A stretch of DNA of 64,000 nucleotides, taken from CBFFRJ01 sp965644225. Lineage in GTDB: Bacteria; Pseudomonadota; Gammaproteobacteria; Enterobacterales; Enterobacteriaceae. The DNA is taken from NCBI RefSeq assembly GCF_965644225.1, contig NZ_CBFFRJ010000003.1, forward strand, positions 1 through 64,000, read 5' to 3'. The translations under genes and the position numbers were made by a program. The stretch's first letter is position 1; each line of letters starts with the position of its first letter. The notes beneath the pieces were generated by a model. It was not told the origin of the DNA, made no database searches, and saw only the letters and a list, made by a program, of their open reading frames with translations. Of this stretch, positions 26,188-35,419 are shown one piece after another.

Positions 26188-26838
26188 TTATCCTTTCAGC
26201 GCGGTGAGGTTGTTAACATCCAGCGTGCCGTGGGTGCGCCAGATTTTTCTCGCCAGCAGCGTCATCACGATCACCGCGAAAATGGCATCGGTCGCGATAC
26301 CGATCTCCACCAGCTCCGGCGCCCGCCAGGCCAGCAAAGCCAGCACCAGATGCGAGCCGTTTTCCATCAGGCAGTAGCCGAACACCTGGCGTAGAATATT
26401 GCGTTGGCTGATGATGCACAGCAGTCCCAGCAGGAAGTGACCGAGCGCTACCGCCAGCGCCGGTTTTAACTGGGCGACCATGGGTAACTGCACCGGACGG
26501 ACCACAAACCAGCACAGCAGAACGATCCCGGCTGCCATCAGCACCAGCGCCGCCGGGCCAAACAGGCGCTCTCCCTGCCCGGCAGGGGCCATTTTGCGAA
26601 ACGCATAACCCATAATCAGCGGTACCAACAGGACTTTGGTAAAGAATGCGCTGATGGACCACATCCGCAGTTGTTCAGCATCAAGTAGCACCGAGAGGGT
26701 GAAAAATATCGATACCAGCACCAGCGATTGCAGCGCGTACAGCCAGCAGGAGACGGTGTAGCGTCTGGCGCAGGTGACCAGCAGCGAGGTGAACATCATC
26801 AGCCCCGCGAGGTTGTTAACTAAAATTGTTCCAGTCAT
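26188..26838 (-). CDS. hyfE: Hydrogenase-4 membrane subunit HyfE
   Basis: 216 residues, the same as E. coli HyfE, beginning MTGTILVNNLAGLMMFTSLL, with about seven helices and the conserved end ARKIWRTHGTLDVNNLTAL. There is no counterpart in the Hyc complex, and it is distantly NuoK-like in position. It starts 12 bp after hyfD. Confidence 0.94.
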   Translation of the reverse strand: MTGTILVNNLAGLMMFTSLLVTCARRYTVSCWLYALQSLVLVSIFFTLSVLLDAEQLRMWSISAFFTKVLLVPLIMGYAFRKMAPAGQGERLFGPAALVLMAAGIVLLCWFVVRPVQLPMVAQLKPALAVALGHFLLGLLCIISQRNILRQVFGYCLMENGSHLVLALLAWRAPELVEIGIATDAIFAVIVMTLLARKIWRTHGTLDVNNLTALKG

Positions 26839-26849
26839 CTTCGACTCCC

Positions 26850-28289
26850 TTAACCCATCCAGGCTGCGGCAATGACGCTTGAACACAGCGACATCACCAC
26901 CAGAACTATCAGTACCACACGCATTGACCAGGGCAGCGGCGCGGCCTGAGCCACTTCATCACTCGCTTCACCCGGTACCACACGTCCGAACCAGTAAATA
27001 AACCAGCCGAAGCTGGCGACCGACTCCACCAGCGCCAGGATCATGACGGCGAGTAAAATGGGGTACTGGTCTGAGAGGGAAAAACCGGCGGCGAACAGTG
27101 GGAATTTACTGAAAAAGCCACTGAAAGGCGGCACGCCGGTAATGGCCAGCGCCGCGACGCAGAAGCCGATGCCAGCCAGCGGCAAGGTGCGCATCACGCC
27201 GCGCAGACGCGGCAGCATACGGGTACCGCAGCTGTAGCTCAGCGCTCCCGCCACCAGGAAGAACAGGCTCTTGGCGAACGAGTGGTTGAAGATGTAAACC
27301 ATCCCCGCGTTGAAGGCCATTTTCGACCCGAAGATGGAAAGCGACAGCGCGAGGAAGATCCATGCCAGTTGCGAGATGGTTGACCAGGCGAGCAGGCGCT
27401 TCATATCTTTTTGCGGCAGGTACATTAAAAAGCCGTAGACCAGCGTCAGCGTCGCCATCGCCACACCCACCCAGCCGATAAGGTGTGGGATCTCTCCACC
27501 TGCGGCGATGGCGCGGGCAAAAATATAGACCCCCACTTTGACCATCGATGCAGCATGTAAGTACGCACTGACCGGCGTCGGCGCTTCCATCGCATCCGGT
27601 AGCCAGGCCTGTAATGGCAACTGCGCCGACTTACCCCAGCCCGCAAACAGGATGCCGCCATAGACAATAAAGCTGGCGTTACCCTGCAACTGGTTCATGG
27701 CGCTCAGGGCAAAAGTACCGGTTTGCAGGAACAGCGTGGCCGCCGCCAGATAAAGCCCCAGTGAACCCACATGGGTAATGAGCAGGGCTTTCATTGCCGA
27801 ACGCTGGGATTTCTCCGACTGGTAATAGCTGATTAACGCCCAGGAACAGCCGCCGGTGATTTCGAAAAACAGCAGCTGCCCGAGCAGGGTGGAAGAGAGC
27901 ACCAGCCCCGACATGGCGCCAATAAAGATCAGCAGAAAAGCGTAATAACGATTGCTGCCATCGTGAGGATGCTCGCGGTTAGCGCGGGTTAAATAGCCGG
28001 TGGAGTAGAGGGCGACCAGCAGACCGAGGAACACCACCACAAACAGGATCAGGGTGCTGATTCGGTCAACCGTCATGCCAAACAACGCGACCTGACCGAC
28101 GCTCAACAGCGGAATATCGACCGCCTCGCTGCCCGCTGCGTGAAAACCTGCCGCCAGCGCAACGGTGGCGAAGGTTGCCAGTAACGCGACAACGGTGGCA
28201 AACATGGGGGCGGTCTGCCTGGGGGCCAGAGAAACAGCCAGTGCGCCGATAAACGGCAGCAGCAGGACTGTCAGGGCAAGAGTTTCCAT
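26850..28289 (-). CDS. hyfD: Hydrogenase-4 membrane subunit HyfD (NuoL/M-like)
   Basis: 479 residues, equal to E. coli HyfD, with about 14 helices. The antiporter-family signature GWGKSAQLPLQAWLPDAMEA followed by PTPVSAYLHAASMVKVGVYI is intact, with its key lysines and the membrane-embedded glutamate. It is a putative proton-channel subunit of the complex. Start 28289; the preceding hyfC stop is 16 bp away. Confidence 0.95.
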   Translation of the reverse strand: METLALTVLLLPFIGALAVSLAPRQTAPMFATVVALLATFATVALAAGFHAAGSEAVDIPLLSVGQVALFGMTVDRISTLILFVVVFLGLLVALYSTGYLTRANREHPHDGSNRYYAFLLIFIGAMSGLVLSSTLLGQLLFFEITGGCSWALISYYQSEKSQRSAMKALLITHVGSLGLYLAAATLFLQTGTFALSAMNQLQGNASFIVYGGILFAGWGKSAQLPLQAWLPDAMEAPTPVSAYLHAASMVKVGVYIFARAIAAGGEIPHLIGWVGVAMATLTLVYGFLMYLPQKDMKRLLAWSTISQLAWIFLALSLSIFGSKMAFNAGMVYIFNHSFAKSLFFLVAGALSYSCGTRMLPRLRGVMRTLPLAGIGFCVAALAITGVPPFSGFFSKFPLFAAGFSLSDQYPILLAVMILALVESVASFGWFIYWFGRVVPGEASDEVAQAAPLPWSMRVVLIVLVVMSLCSSVIAAAWMG

Positions 28290-28305
28290 AGTTATTCAGC
28301 GCTCC

Positions 28306-29253
28306 TTACAGACCGGTTAACCAAAGAACATACGACAGCGCGGCAAGACTGAAACCGAGCCAGGTAAGGTGGTGAGTCAGTAAGAACCGACTACGCGCCA
28401 GGGAGTTTTCCACCACGGAGGCCAGCACAAATACCACCAGTAATTTGACCAGGGTGATAATCAGCGCCAGTAGCAACGCGCCTGCGCTCAGGGTTCCGGC
28501 ATTACCGAAGGGGAAGAACAGCGCCAGGAATAACGAGGCCATCACCACCTGTTTTAAGCCGATCCCCCATTTCACCAGGGCAAGGCCCGCGCCGGAGTAC
28601 TCGGTAAGCGGACCTTCCTGCAACTCCTGCTCGGCTTCGGCGACATCGAAGGGGATTTTGCCCATCTCGATAAAGCAGGCGAAGCCGCAGGCCAGCATGG
28701 CAAGCAGAGTGGCGACGGGAGAAATCCAGCCGCCTGCCAGCGTTGTGCTGATGGCGCCCACGTTGGTGGACCCCGCCAGCAGCGCCAGTACCAGCAGCGA
28801 GAGGATCAACATAGGTTCAACCAGGATCCCCAGCGTCAGTTCACGACTGGCGCCGATACCTGCGAACGGGCTGCCGGTATCCAGCCCGGAGAGGGCGAAG
28901 AAGAAGCGGAACAGGGCAAAAAGATAAATCAGAGTGATAAGATCGCCGGCTCCGGCGAAGGGCGATGCGTGGATAAACAGCGGTAAGGTCATGGCGACCA
29001 GCAGCATGCTGCTCAGCAGTACCCAGGGCATAACACGAAACATCAGACCGGAAGAGGCGGGAGCCACTTCCTGGCGTTTAAGCAGTTTTTGCAGATCGCG
29101 GTAGTCCTGCAAAATCCCCGGTCCGCGTCGGGAATGCATACGGGCGCGGATCTGCCGGGAGATCCCGGTAAATAAAGGCGTCAGGGCCAGCAGGAACGCC
29201 GCCTGGAAGAGAGCAAACAGGCCCATCGTCCAGTCAGGGGTTGGTTCTAACAT
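28306..29253 (-). CDS. hyfC: Hydrogenase-4 membrane subunit HyfC (NuoH-like)
   Basis: 315 residues with about eight helices. IRARMHSRRGPGILQDYRDL and IPFDVAEAEQELQEGPLTEY are the conserved NuoH/HycD loops that contact the hydrophilic arm. ATG 29253 is chosen because GAGGAGGGAGAG precedes it; an in-frame ATG at 29277 would overlap hyfB by 11 bp. Confidence 0.95.
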   Translation of the reverse strand: MLEPTPDWTMGLFALFQAAFLLALTPLFTGISRQIRARMHSRRGPGILQDYRDLQKLLKRQEVAPASSGLMFRVMPWVLLSSMLLVAMTLPLFIHASPFAGAGDLITLIYLFALFRFFFALSGLDTGSPFAGIGASRELTLGILVEPMLILSLLVLALLAGSTNVGAISTTLAGGWISPVATLLAMLACGFACFIEMGKIPFDVAEAEQELQEGPLTEYSGAGLALVKWGIGLKQVVMASLFLALFFPFGNAGTLSAGALLLALIITLVKLLVVFVLASVVENSLARSRFLLTHHLTWLGFSLAALSYVLWLTGL

Positions 29254-29266
29254 GTTCTCTCCCTCC

Positions 29267-31288
29267 TCAGACGGCAATAGTCAGCAGCAGGATCACCAGC
29301 GCGGCGATCACATACAGGCAATAAAGACGGAAATCACCGCTTTGCAGATATTGCACCGTACGGGCAATACGTTTGGTCAGGCTGACCAGCGGCTGGATGA
29401 TTTTGTCGTCCCAGAATGGTTCGGTACGGGTAGCGGCAAGCGTTACGCCACCCAGGCTTCGACTCAGTTGATCGGAAGGATCAAGCCACTTGCGCATCTG
29501 ATAGAGCGGGCCGAACATCACGCGCAGAGGTTGGGTAAAACTGCCCGCGGAAGGGGCCATCCCTTTTTCCCAGGCATAGCCGCAGGCCCAGGCATCGCCG
29601 GTGCGACGAAAGCGGCCCCGGGTCTGGCGATTGATATACCAGAAGATCCCAGGTATCAGCGGCAGTACGATAAGCAGCAGGAAGACCACCGATGGCGTCA
29701 GTACCGCCTGCTGCGCATCGCCGGGCAGCAGCGTGGCTCCCGCGGCAACCGCAAGGGTTTCCTGCGTGGCAAGAGACTGCGCGATAAGCAGCAGATGCGG
29801 GGCGATAACGCTGGCACCCACGCCTGCCAGCACGCAGAGCAGCGCCAGGATGCACATCGCCGTGACCATCGGCCACGGAACTTCACGCGCCTGTTCGGCT
29901 TTTTCGCTGCGGGCATTGCCGCAAAAGCTGATGCCATACACTTTGACAAAACACATTGCCGCAAGCGCCCCGGTTATGGCCAGCATTACGATGGCGATGG
30001 GGCCCGCCAGGCGGGGAATAATGGCGTCAACGCGGGTCAGAGAGAACAGAGACTGGTAGGTGTACCATTCGCTGATAAAACCATTAAGCGGCGGCATCGC
30101 GGAGATGGCCAGGCAGCCAATCAAAAATGCGCCAGCGGTCCAGGGCATCCGTTTCGCCAGCGCGCCCATTTTTTCCATATCCCGGGTATGCAGGCGAAAG
30201 ATAATCGCTCCGGCCCCAAGAAACAGCAGCCCTTTAAATAAGGCGTGGTTGAGCAGATGGAACAGCGCGCCGAGCAGGCCGATGGCGGCAATCACCGGAT
30301 GGTTGAGCGCGATACCGGCCATGCCGGTGCCGACCCCCATCAGAATGATGCCGATGTTCTCCACCGTGTGCCAGGCCAGCAGGCGTTTAATGTCATGTTC
30401 CGCCAGCGCATAGAGTACCCCCAGCACCGAAGAGACCGCGCCAAACGCCAGCACCACCACGCCCCACCATAGCGGAATGCCGCTGTGGCCCAGCAAATCG
30501 ATGCCGACTTTGATAATCCCGAAGATACCGATTTTTACCATCACGCCGGACATGAGTGCTGAGGCGTGTGACGGTGCCGCAGGGTGCGCGCGGGGGAGCC
30601 AACTGTGCAACGGCAGCATCCCAGCTTTGGCGCCAAAGCCGAAGAAGGCCAGCAGGAACACGCTTGAGGCAACACCCGGTGAAAGTGATAGTTCCCGGAA
30701 GCTGGCAAAATCAAGGCTGCCGCTCTGCCGCCACATCAGGAAGAAGGCGACCATAATCAACACCGAACCTGCGTGGGCAATAAAGAAGTAGAGCAGCCCG
30801 GCGTGAATGGACTCATCGTCCTGCTCGGTGATAACCAAAAACCAGGAGGCCAGCGACATCATCTCGAACAACACGATAAACCAGAAGGCGTTGTCCATGA
30901 CCACCAGTCCGACCATCGAGGCGATAAACAGGTTCATAAAGAAGCCCATCGCCCCGACACCCTTGCCGAGATATTCACGTACATAGGAGAGCGAATAGAG
31001 GCCGCACACCGTCACCAGCAGCGAAATCACCAGCACCATAAAGGCGGCAAGGCTGTCCATTCGCACCACGAAGTGGGCAAAGGCGAAAGGCCCCGGCGTT
31101 TGCCAGAGCAAGGTTTGGCCCGCAGCAAGGGCGGTCACGGCGCTGGCAAGGCCGAGTAAACCGCCCGCCATCGCCGAGATGCCCGCGACCTTAATCGCCA
31201 GGATTTCATGCCGGGCAATCAACAGCGAAACAATGCCCCCGGCAACGTATAAAAAGAGTGACCACATCAATAATTGCAGGGCATCCAT
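29267..31288 (-). CDS. hyfB: Hydrogenase-4 membrane subunit HyfB (NuoL-like)
   Basis: 673 residues (672 in E. coli) with about 16 helices, the largest membrane subunit. GFGAKAGMLPLHSWLPRAHP followed by AAPSHASALMSG is the antiporter-family core, and LLAWHTVENIGIILMG follows. The start overlaps the hyfA stop by one base (TAATG). It anchors the peripheral electron-transfer arm. Confidence 0.95.
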   Translation of the reverse strand: MDALQLLMWSLFLYVAGGIVSLLIARHEILAIKVAGISAMAGGLLGLASAVTALAAGQTLLWQTPGPFAFAHFVVRMDSLAAFMVLVISLLVTVCGLYSLSYVREYLGKGVGAMGFFMNLFIASMVGLVVMDNAFWFIVLFEMMSLASWFLVITEQDDESIHAGLLYFFIAHAGSVLIMVAFFLMWRQSGSLDFASFRELSLSPGVASSVFLLAFFGFGAKAGMLPLHSWLPRAHPAAPSHASALMSGVMVKIGIFGIIKVGIDLLGHSGIPLWWGVVVLAFGAVSSVLGVLYALAEHDIKRLLAWHTVENIGIILMGVGTGMAGIALNHPVIAAIGLLGALFHLLNHALFKGLLFLGAGAIIFRLHTRDMEKMGALAKRMPWTAGAFLIGCLAISAMPPLNGFISEWYTYQSLFSLTRVDAIIPRLAGPIAIVMLAITGALAAMCFVKVYGISFCGNARSEKAEQAREVPWPMVTAMCILALLCVLAGVGASVIAPHLLLIAQSLATQETLAVAAGATLLPGDAQQAVLTPSVVFLLLIVLPLIPGIFWYINRQTRGRFRRTGDAWACGYAWEKGMAPSAGSFTQPLRVMFGPLYQMRKWLDPSDQLSRSLGGVTLAATRTEPFWDDKIIQPLVSLTKRIARTVQYLQSGDFRLYCLYVIAALVILLLTIAV

Positions 31289-31908
31289 TAGCGTTGCTCC
31301 GGCGAAGTTGAAGAGGAGTCGAAGGCCATATCCGTCGTATTCACCGCCGCCATCAGCCTGCGCGCCGCTACCTGTTTATTGAGTGCGTTTTCATCCACCA
31401 GGTGCAGGGCATGGGTTGGGCAGGCTCTGATGCAGGCCGGGCCTTCGGGCAGGAACTGGCAGAGATCGCACTTAACCGCAATGGTCTGGACGCCAGCATT
31501 CCAGCGTAAAAACGGATGCTGAGTTTGTGGGCTGTCAGGAACATCCCTGAGCTGGGTTTCGGCAACAAAATGTTCGTAGCGAGTGGGAACATTCACCGGG
31601 TGACTGCCTGACGGGGTGATCGCCCCAAACGGGCAGACCAGACCACAGAGTTTGCAGCCGATACACAGTGTTTCGTTGAGGTAGACGGCATCATCCTGAA
31701 AAGATATCGCGTTTACCGGGCAAACCTGTTTGCAGGGGGCGTCGTCACAATGTCGGCACATCACTGGCGCGGTCTGGGTGTTGGTTTTCACCAGCGTTAA
31801 CCTCGGGTGATGCTGCAACCCCTGGGTTTTATGTACATCCGAACACGCGGCAAGGCAGGTATTGCATCCTATACACCACTCGGGATCTGCAATCACAAAG
31901 CGGTTCAT
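31288..31908 (-). CDS. hyfA: Hydrogenase-4 ferredoxin-like subunit HyfA (HycB-like)
   Basis: 206 residues (205 in E. coli). Four 4Fe-4S motifs are visible: CIGCNTCLAACS, CRHCDDAPCKQVCP, CIGCKLCGLVCPFGAI and CDLCQFLPEGPACIRACP. It is expected to accept electrons from formate dehydrogenase H and pass them to HyfH/HyfI. It is the first gene of the operon, with CAAGGAG upstream and a sigma-54 promoter about 40 bp before the start. Confidence 0.95.
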   Translation of the reverse strand: MNRFVIADPEWCIGCNTCLAACSDVHKTQGLQHHPRLTLVKTNTQTAPVMCRHCDDAPCKQVCPVNAISFQDDAVYLNETLCIGCKLCGLVCPFGAITPSGSHPVNVPTRYEHFVAETQLRDVPDSPQTQHPFLRWNAGVQTIAVKCDLCQFLPEGPACIRACPTHALHLVDENALNKQVAARRLMAAVNTTDMAFDSSSTSPEQR

Positions 31909-31949
31909 GTCGGCTCCTTGAAAGAGAACTAAATTCGTTGAGCCTGCTT

Positions 31950-31967
31950 AAGCATAAGATATGCCAA
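31950..31967 (-). promoter_or_regulatory. Sigma-54 promoter of the hyf operon
   Basis: On the minus strand TTGGCATATCTTATGCTT has the invariant GG and GC separated by 10 bp (-24/-12 type; consensus TTGGCACG-N4-TTGCT). Transcription would start near 31941, leaving a leader of about 33 nt before hyfA. This agrees with the sigma-54 activator HyfR encoded in the operon. Confidence 0.82.
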
Positions 31968-32089
31968 TATTAAAAATTATTAATTTTCAAAGTGTTATGT
32001 TTTTGTGCGCGCTTTATAAGAGCAAAAGTGATGGTCAGAGAAGAGGGGCAGACAAGACATCGGCACAAGTGTCGAGAGGATTACTGTAG

Positions 32090-32105
32090 TGTGATGTAGA
32101 TCACA
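32090..32105. promoter_or_regulatory. Consensus CRP site upstream of hyf
   Basis: TGTGATGTAGATCACA fits TGTGA-N6-TCACA exactly. It lies about 130 bp upstream of the sigma-54 promoter. cAMP-CRP control of hyf would couple hydrogenase-4 to carbon limitation. Confidence 0.72.
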
Positions 32106-32142
32106 AAAATGAACAGGGGAAGAAAAGTCGAGAGGCAAATAT

Positions 32143-32168
32143 AATGACGGCCCGCGAGGGCCATCATT
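32143..32168 (-). terminator. Hairpin downstream of bcp
   Basis: AATGACGGCCC pairs with GGGCCATCATT (one C-A mismatch) around a GCGA loop, 28 bp after the bcp stop. It probably ends the gcvR-bcp transcript and insulates the hyf promoter region. The T-run is weak. Confidence 0.6.
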
Positions 32169-32195
32169 GAATGCAGTTTGTTTACGCTGAAAAGA

Positions 32196-32666
32196 TCAGG
32201 CGTTTTCTTTCAGCCAGTTAAGCACGACGTCGTGGTGATTACTGGTTTTGAAATCATCAAACACATGTTCGATTTTACCGTCGGCATCAATCAGGAAACT
32301 GGTGCGATGAATGCCGTCATAGGTTTTGCCCATAAAGGATTTTTCACCCCAGACGCCAAACTGCTCGCAGGTCTGATGATCCTCATCAGAGAGCAGGGTA
32401 AAATTGAGTAGCTCTTTTTCGGCAAAGCGGGAAAGTTTTTCCGACTTATCGGTGCTGATGCCCAGAACGTCGACACCAACTTTTTTTAACTCGTCCATGT
32501 TATCGCGAAGGCCACATGCCTGCACGGTACAGCCTGGGGTCATTGCTTTCGGGTAGAAATAGACCAGAACACGCTGTCCCTGGAAGTCGGTCAAATTTAC
32601 TTGTTCTCCGTCTTGATCCGGCAAGCTAAATTTCGGTGCAATATCACCGGCTTTCAGTGGATTCAT
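32196..32666 (-). CDS. bcp: Thioredoxin-dependent thiol peroxidase (peroxiredoxin Q/Bcp)
   Basis: 156 residues, as in E. coli. The peroxidatic cysteine lies in FYPKAMTPGCTVQACGLRDN (about Cys46, with the resolving cysteine five residues on). It reduces hydroperoxides using thioredoxin in the cytoplasm. The start overlaps the gcvR stop by one base (TAATG), so the pair is translationally coupled. Confidence 0.96.
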   Translation of the reverse strand: MNPLKAGDIAPKFSLPDQDGEQVNLTDFQGQRVLVYFYPKAMTPGCTVQACGLRDNMDELKKVGVDVLGISTDKSEKLSRFAEKELLNFTLLSDEDHQTCEQFGVWGEKSFMGKTYDGIHRTSFLIDADGKIEHVFDDFKTSNHHDVVLNWLKENA

Positions 32667-33238
32667 TACTTAACTCCATCCTGTTCATCATGCTGTGAAT
32701 AGTTGACGACATTTATACTGCCCTGTGCTTTCAGTTCTGTACATAGGGCTTTGAATGCCTGCTCAATATTTGATGCATCCTGTGACGCCGGACTGTGCGC
32801 AGTGATTTGAATAAACAACTGCGCGGCGCTCTCCGGACTGGCGGGTTGCGTTCGGGAAACCAGCTCAGCAATGTTCATCTGATGCGCGTCAAATAACGCC
32901 GTGAAGCGTTCAATCAGATGCGGGGAGTCGGCAACCTCGACCTGCACCCACACGGTCGCGGGCAAGGCTGGACGAGGTTTGGCAATGGTTCGCTTCATGA
33001 CGATCAGCAAATCCAGTTCTGCGCCCTTTAAGGGTAACGTCGACTCAATCAGCGTGATGGCGTTCCACGAACCGGAAAGCAGCATAATAAAGGTGAATTC
33101 ATCGCCCAGCATCGCCAGGCGGCTGTCTTCGATATTACAGCCACAGCTGCTGACGTGACGAGTGATAGTGTTAACGATACCAGGCCTGTCGGCACCCAGT
33201 GCAGTGATAACCAGAAAATGTTGTGATGAAGCTGTCAA
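32666..33238 (-). CDS. gcvR: Glycine cleavage system regulator GcvR (TTG start)
   Basis: 190 residues when TTG 33238 is used, matching E. coli GcvR in length and alignment (LTASSQHFLVITALGADRPG). AGGAAG lies 7 bp upstream. An ATG at 33301 would add 21 residues with no homologous counterpart. It contains two ACT domains (about 8-80 and 95-175), the first starting LVITALGADRPGIVNTITR. GcvR binds GcvA and represses gcvTHP when glycine is scarce. It is divergent from dapA. Confidence 0.92.
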   Translation of the reverse strand: MTASSQHFLVITALGADRPGIVNTITRHVSSCGCNIEDSRLAMLGDEFTFIMLLSGSWNAITLIESTLPLKGAELDLLIVMKRTIAKPRPALPATVWVQVEVADSPHLIERFTALFDAHQMNIAELVSRTQPASPESAAQLFIQITAHSPASQDASNIEQAFKALCTELKAQGSINVVNYSQHDEQDGVK

Positions 33239-33383
33239 ACCGGTGCTTCCTGTCAAACCTGAGGTAATCATAAGGAAAGCATAAAAAAAACCGGCATACA
33301 ACAGCGGGAAGCCCTCAGGTCACTTGCTTTTATTACAGCACCACACGTACCATTGAGATTCTTGTTTGCACAGAGGATGGCCC

Positions 33384-34262
33384 ATGTTCACGGGAAGTAT
33401 AGTCGCGCTTGTCACGCCAATGGATGATAACGGTAAAGTCTGTCGGCCAAGCCTGAAAAAACTGATTGATTACCATGTCGCCAATGGAACGTCGGCGATA
33501 GTTTCTGTAGGAACAACCGGAGAGTCCGCCACCCTCAGCCATGATGAGCATGGCGATGTGGTACTGATGACGCTGGAACTGGCAGACGGGCGCATCCCGG
33601 TTATTGCCGGAACGGGTGCGAATGCCACCGCCGAGGCCATCAGTCTGACCCAGCGCTTCAACAACAGCGGCGTTGTGGGTTGCTTAAGCGTCACGCCTTA
33701 TTACAACCGTCCTACCCAGGAAGGTCTGTTCCAGCACTTCAAAGCCATCGCAGAACACACCGATCTGCCGCAAATTCTGTATAATGTGCCGTCGCGTACA
33801 GGCTGTGATTTACTGCCTGAAACCGTGGGTCGCCTGGCGAAAATTAAAAATATTATCGGTATTAAAGAGGCCACCGGGAACTTAAGTCGCGTTCATCTGA
33901 TCAAAGAGCTGGTTTCAGATGACTTCATTCTGCTCAGCGGCGACGATGCAACCGCAATGGACTTTATGCAACTTGGCGGTAACGGCGTGATTTCCGTCAC
34001 CACCAACGTGGCGGCGCGTGATATGGCCGATATGTGCAGACTGGCAGCGGAAGGGCAATTTGCTAAAGCGCGCGAGATTAACAGGCGTCTGATGCCATTA
34101 CACAACAAACTATTTGTCGAACCCAATCCAATCCCGGTCAAATGGGCATGTATGGAGTTGGGGCTTGTGGCAACCGACACGCTGCGCCTGCCGATGACAC
34201 CGATTACCGACAATGGTCGTGAAGTGGTTCGTTCGGCGCTTAAGCATGCCGGATTGCTGTAA
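33384..34262 (+). CDS. dapA: 4-hydroxy-tetrahydrodipicolinate synthase
   Basis: 292 residues from ATG 33384, as in E. coli. It condenses pyruvate with aspartate semialdehyde, committing carbon to diaminopimelate and lysine. The Schiff-base lysine lies in IGIKEATGN (Lys161), the tyrosine in ILYNVPSRTG (Tyr133), and GTTGESATLSHDEH near residue 45. AGAGGATG is the ribosome site. It is followed 16 bp later by bamC. Confidence 0.97.
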   Translation: MFTGSIVALVTPMDDNGKVCRPSLKKLIDYHVANGTSAIVSVGTTGESATLSHDEHGDVVLMTLELADGRIPVIAGTGANATAEAISLTQRFNNSGVVGCLSVTPYYNRPTQEGLFQHFKAIAEHTDLPQILYNVPSRTGCDLLPETVGRLAKIKNIIGIKEATGNLSRVHLIKELVSDDFILLSGDDATAMDFMQLGGNGVISVTTNVAARDMADMCRLAAEGQFAKAREINRRLMPLHNKLFVEPNPIPVKWACMELGLVATDTLRLPMTPITDNGREVVRSALKHAGLL

Positions 34263-34278
34263 AGTTTAGGGAGATTTG

Positions 34279-35313
34279 ATGGCTTACTCAGTACAGAAGT
34301 CGCGCCTGACGAAGGTGGCGGGTGTTTCGCTTGTCATGCTGCTCGCAGCCTGTAGCTCTGATTCACGCTATAAGCGTCAGGTTAGTGGTGACGAATCCTA
34401 TCTGGATGCAACGCCGCTTGCGGAACTTCATGCGCCAGCTGGCATGATCCTGCCAGTACAACATGGCGAATACACCATTCCTGTCACGCAAGGCAGCGGT
34501 GCTCTTGGTAAAGAACTGGATATCCGCCCACCGGCCCAACCGCTGGCGCTGGTTACGGGCGCGCGCACTCAGTTTACCGGCGACACAGCAACGCTGATGG
34601 TGGAAAACGGCCGCAATACCAACCTGTGGCCGCAGGTTGTCAGCATTATTCAGGCGAAAAACTTTGCTATCGCTAAACGTGATGACGCCAGCCAGACTTT
34701 ATCCACCGATTGGGTTGACTGGAATCGCCTCGATGAAGATCAGCAATACCGTGGTCGCTATCAAATCTCGGTCAAACCGCAGGGCTACCAGCAGGCGGTG
34801 ACCGTCAAACTGGTGAATCTGGAACAGGCGGGTAAACCGGTGGCTGATGCCGCTTCATTGCAGCGTTACAGCACCGAAATGTTGAACGTTATCTCCGAAG
34901 GTCTGGATAAATCGGTGACTGCCGCGCAGAACGCCGCAGAAAATCGCAGCGTTACCTCGCTCGATGTGCAGAGCGCCGCGGACGACACCGGTCTGCCAAT
35001 GCTGGTGGTGCGTGGTCCGTTCAACGTGGTATGGCAACGCCTGCCGGCAACGCTTGAAAAAGTGGGTATGAAAGTGACCGACAGCACCCGCTCTACGGGT
35101 AGCATGGCGGTAACCTATAAGCCATTGTCTGACAGTAGCTGGCGTGAACTGGGTGCGCGCGATCCGGGGCTGGTTTCCGGTGACTACAAACTGCAGGTCG
35201 GGGATCTCGATAACCGCAGCAGCCTCCAGTTTATTGACCCGAAAGGACATACGTTGACGCAGTCGCAGAATGACGCCTTGGTGGCCGCATTCGAAGCCGC
35301 TTTCAACAAGTAA
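34279..35313 (+). CDS. bamC: Outer-membrane assembly lipoprotein BamC
   Basis: 344 residues, as in E. coli BamC (NlpB). The signal peptide ends in the lipobox LLAAC, giving a lipidated Cys25. The unstructured N-terminal stretch that contacts BamD (SRYKRQVSGDESYLDA) is conserved, and two helix-grip domains follow, the last with YKLQVGDLDNRSSLQFIDPK. It is a non-essential member of the BAM complex and is co-transcribed with dapA. Confidence 0.96.
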   Translation: MAYSVQKSRLTKVAGVSLVMLLAACSSDSRYKRQVSGDESYLDATPLAELHAPAGMILPVQHGEYTIPVTQGSGALGKELDIRPPAQPLALVTGARTQFTGDTATLMVENGRNTNLWPQVVSIIQAKNFAIAKRDDASQTLSTDWVDWNRLDEDQQYRGRYQISVKPQGYQQAVTVKLVNLEQAGKPVADAASLQRYSTEMLNVISEGLDKSVTAAQNAAENRSVTSLDVQSAADDTGLPMLVVRGPFNVVWQRLPATLEKVGMKVTDSTRSTGSMAVTYKPLSDSSWRELGARDPGLVSGDYKLQVGDLDNRSSLQFIDPKGHTLTQSQNDALVAAFEAAFNK

Positions 35314-35320
35314 TGACAAG

Positions 35321-35345
35321 GGCCGGAAACCTCCGGCCTTTTTTT
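35321..35345 (+). terminator. Rho-independent terminator after dapA-bamC
   Basis: GGCCGGA/TCCGGCC with a 4-nt loop followed by seven T. Confidence 0.92.
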
Positions 35346-35354
35346 ATTTCATCG

Positions 35355-35370
35355 ACGCAAACGTGTGCGT
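35355..35370 (+). promoter_or_regulatory. PurR box of purC
   Basis: ACGCAAACGTGTGCGT differs at a single position from the consensus ACGCAAACGTTTGCGT and lies 50 bp before purC. Confidence 0.88.
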
Positions 35371-35419
35371 CGGGGTAAAATAGCTTTTTAGTTAAATCAT
35401 CACACCTGGAGTGACAAAG

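Noticed and set aside
29252..30241. A 329-codon plus-strand frame across hyfB
   Set aside because: Antisense shadow of a conserved membrane subunit; no homology seen.
31921..32195. A defined FhlA/HyfR activator site upstream of hyf
   Set aside because: TGTCG occurs near 32071 but I could not match a full activator motif with its second half, so no site is claimed.
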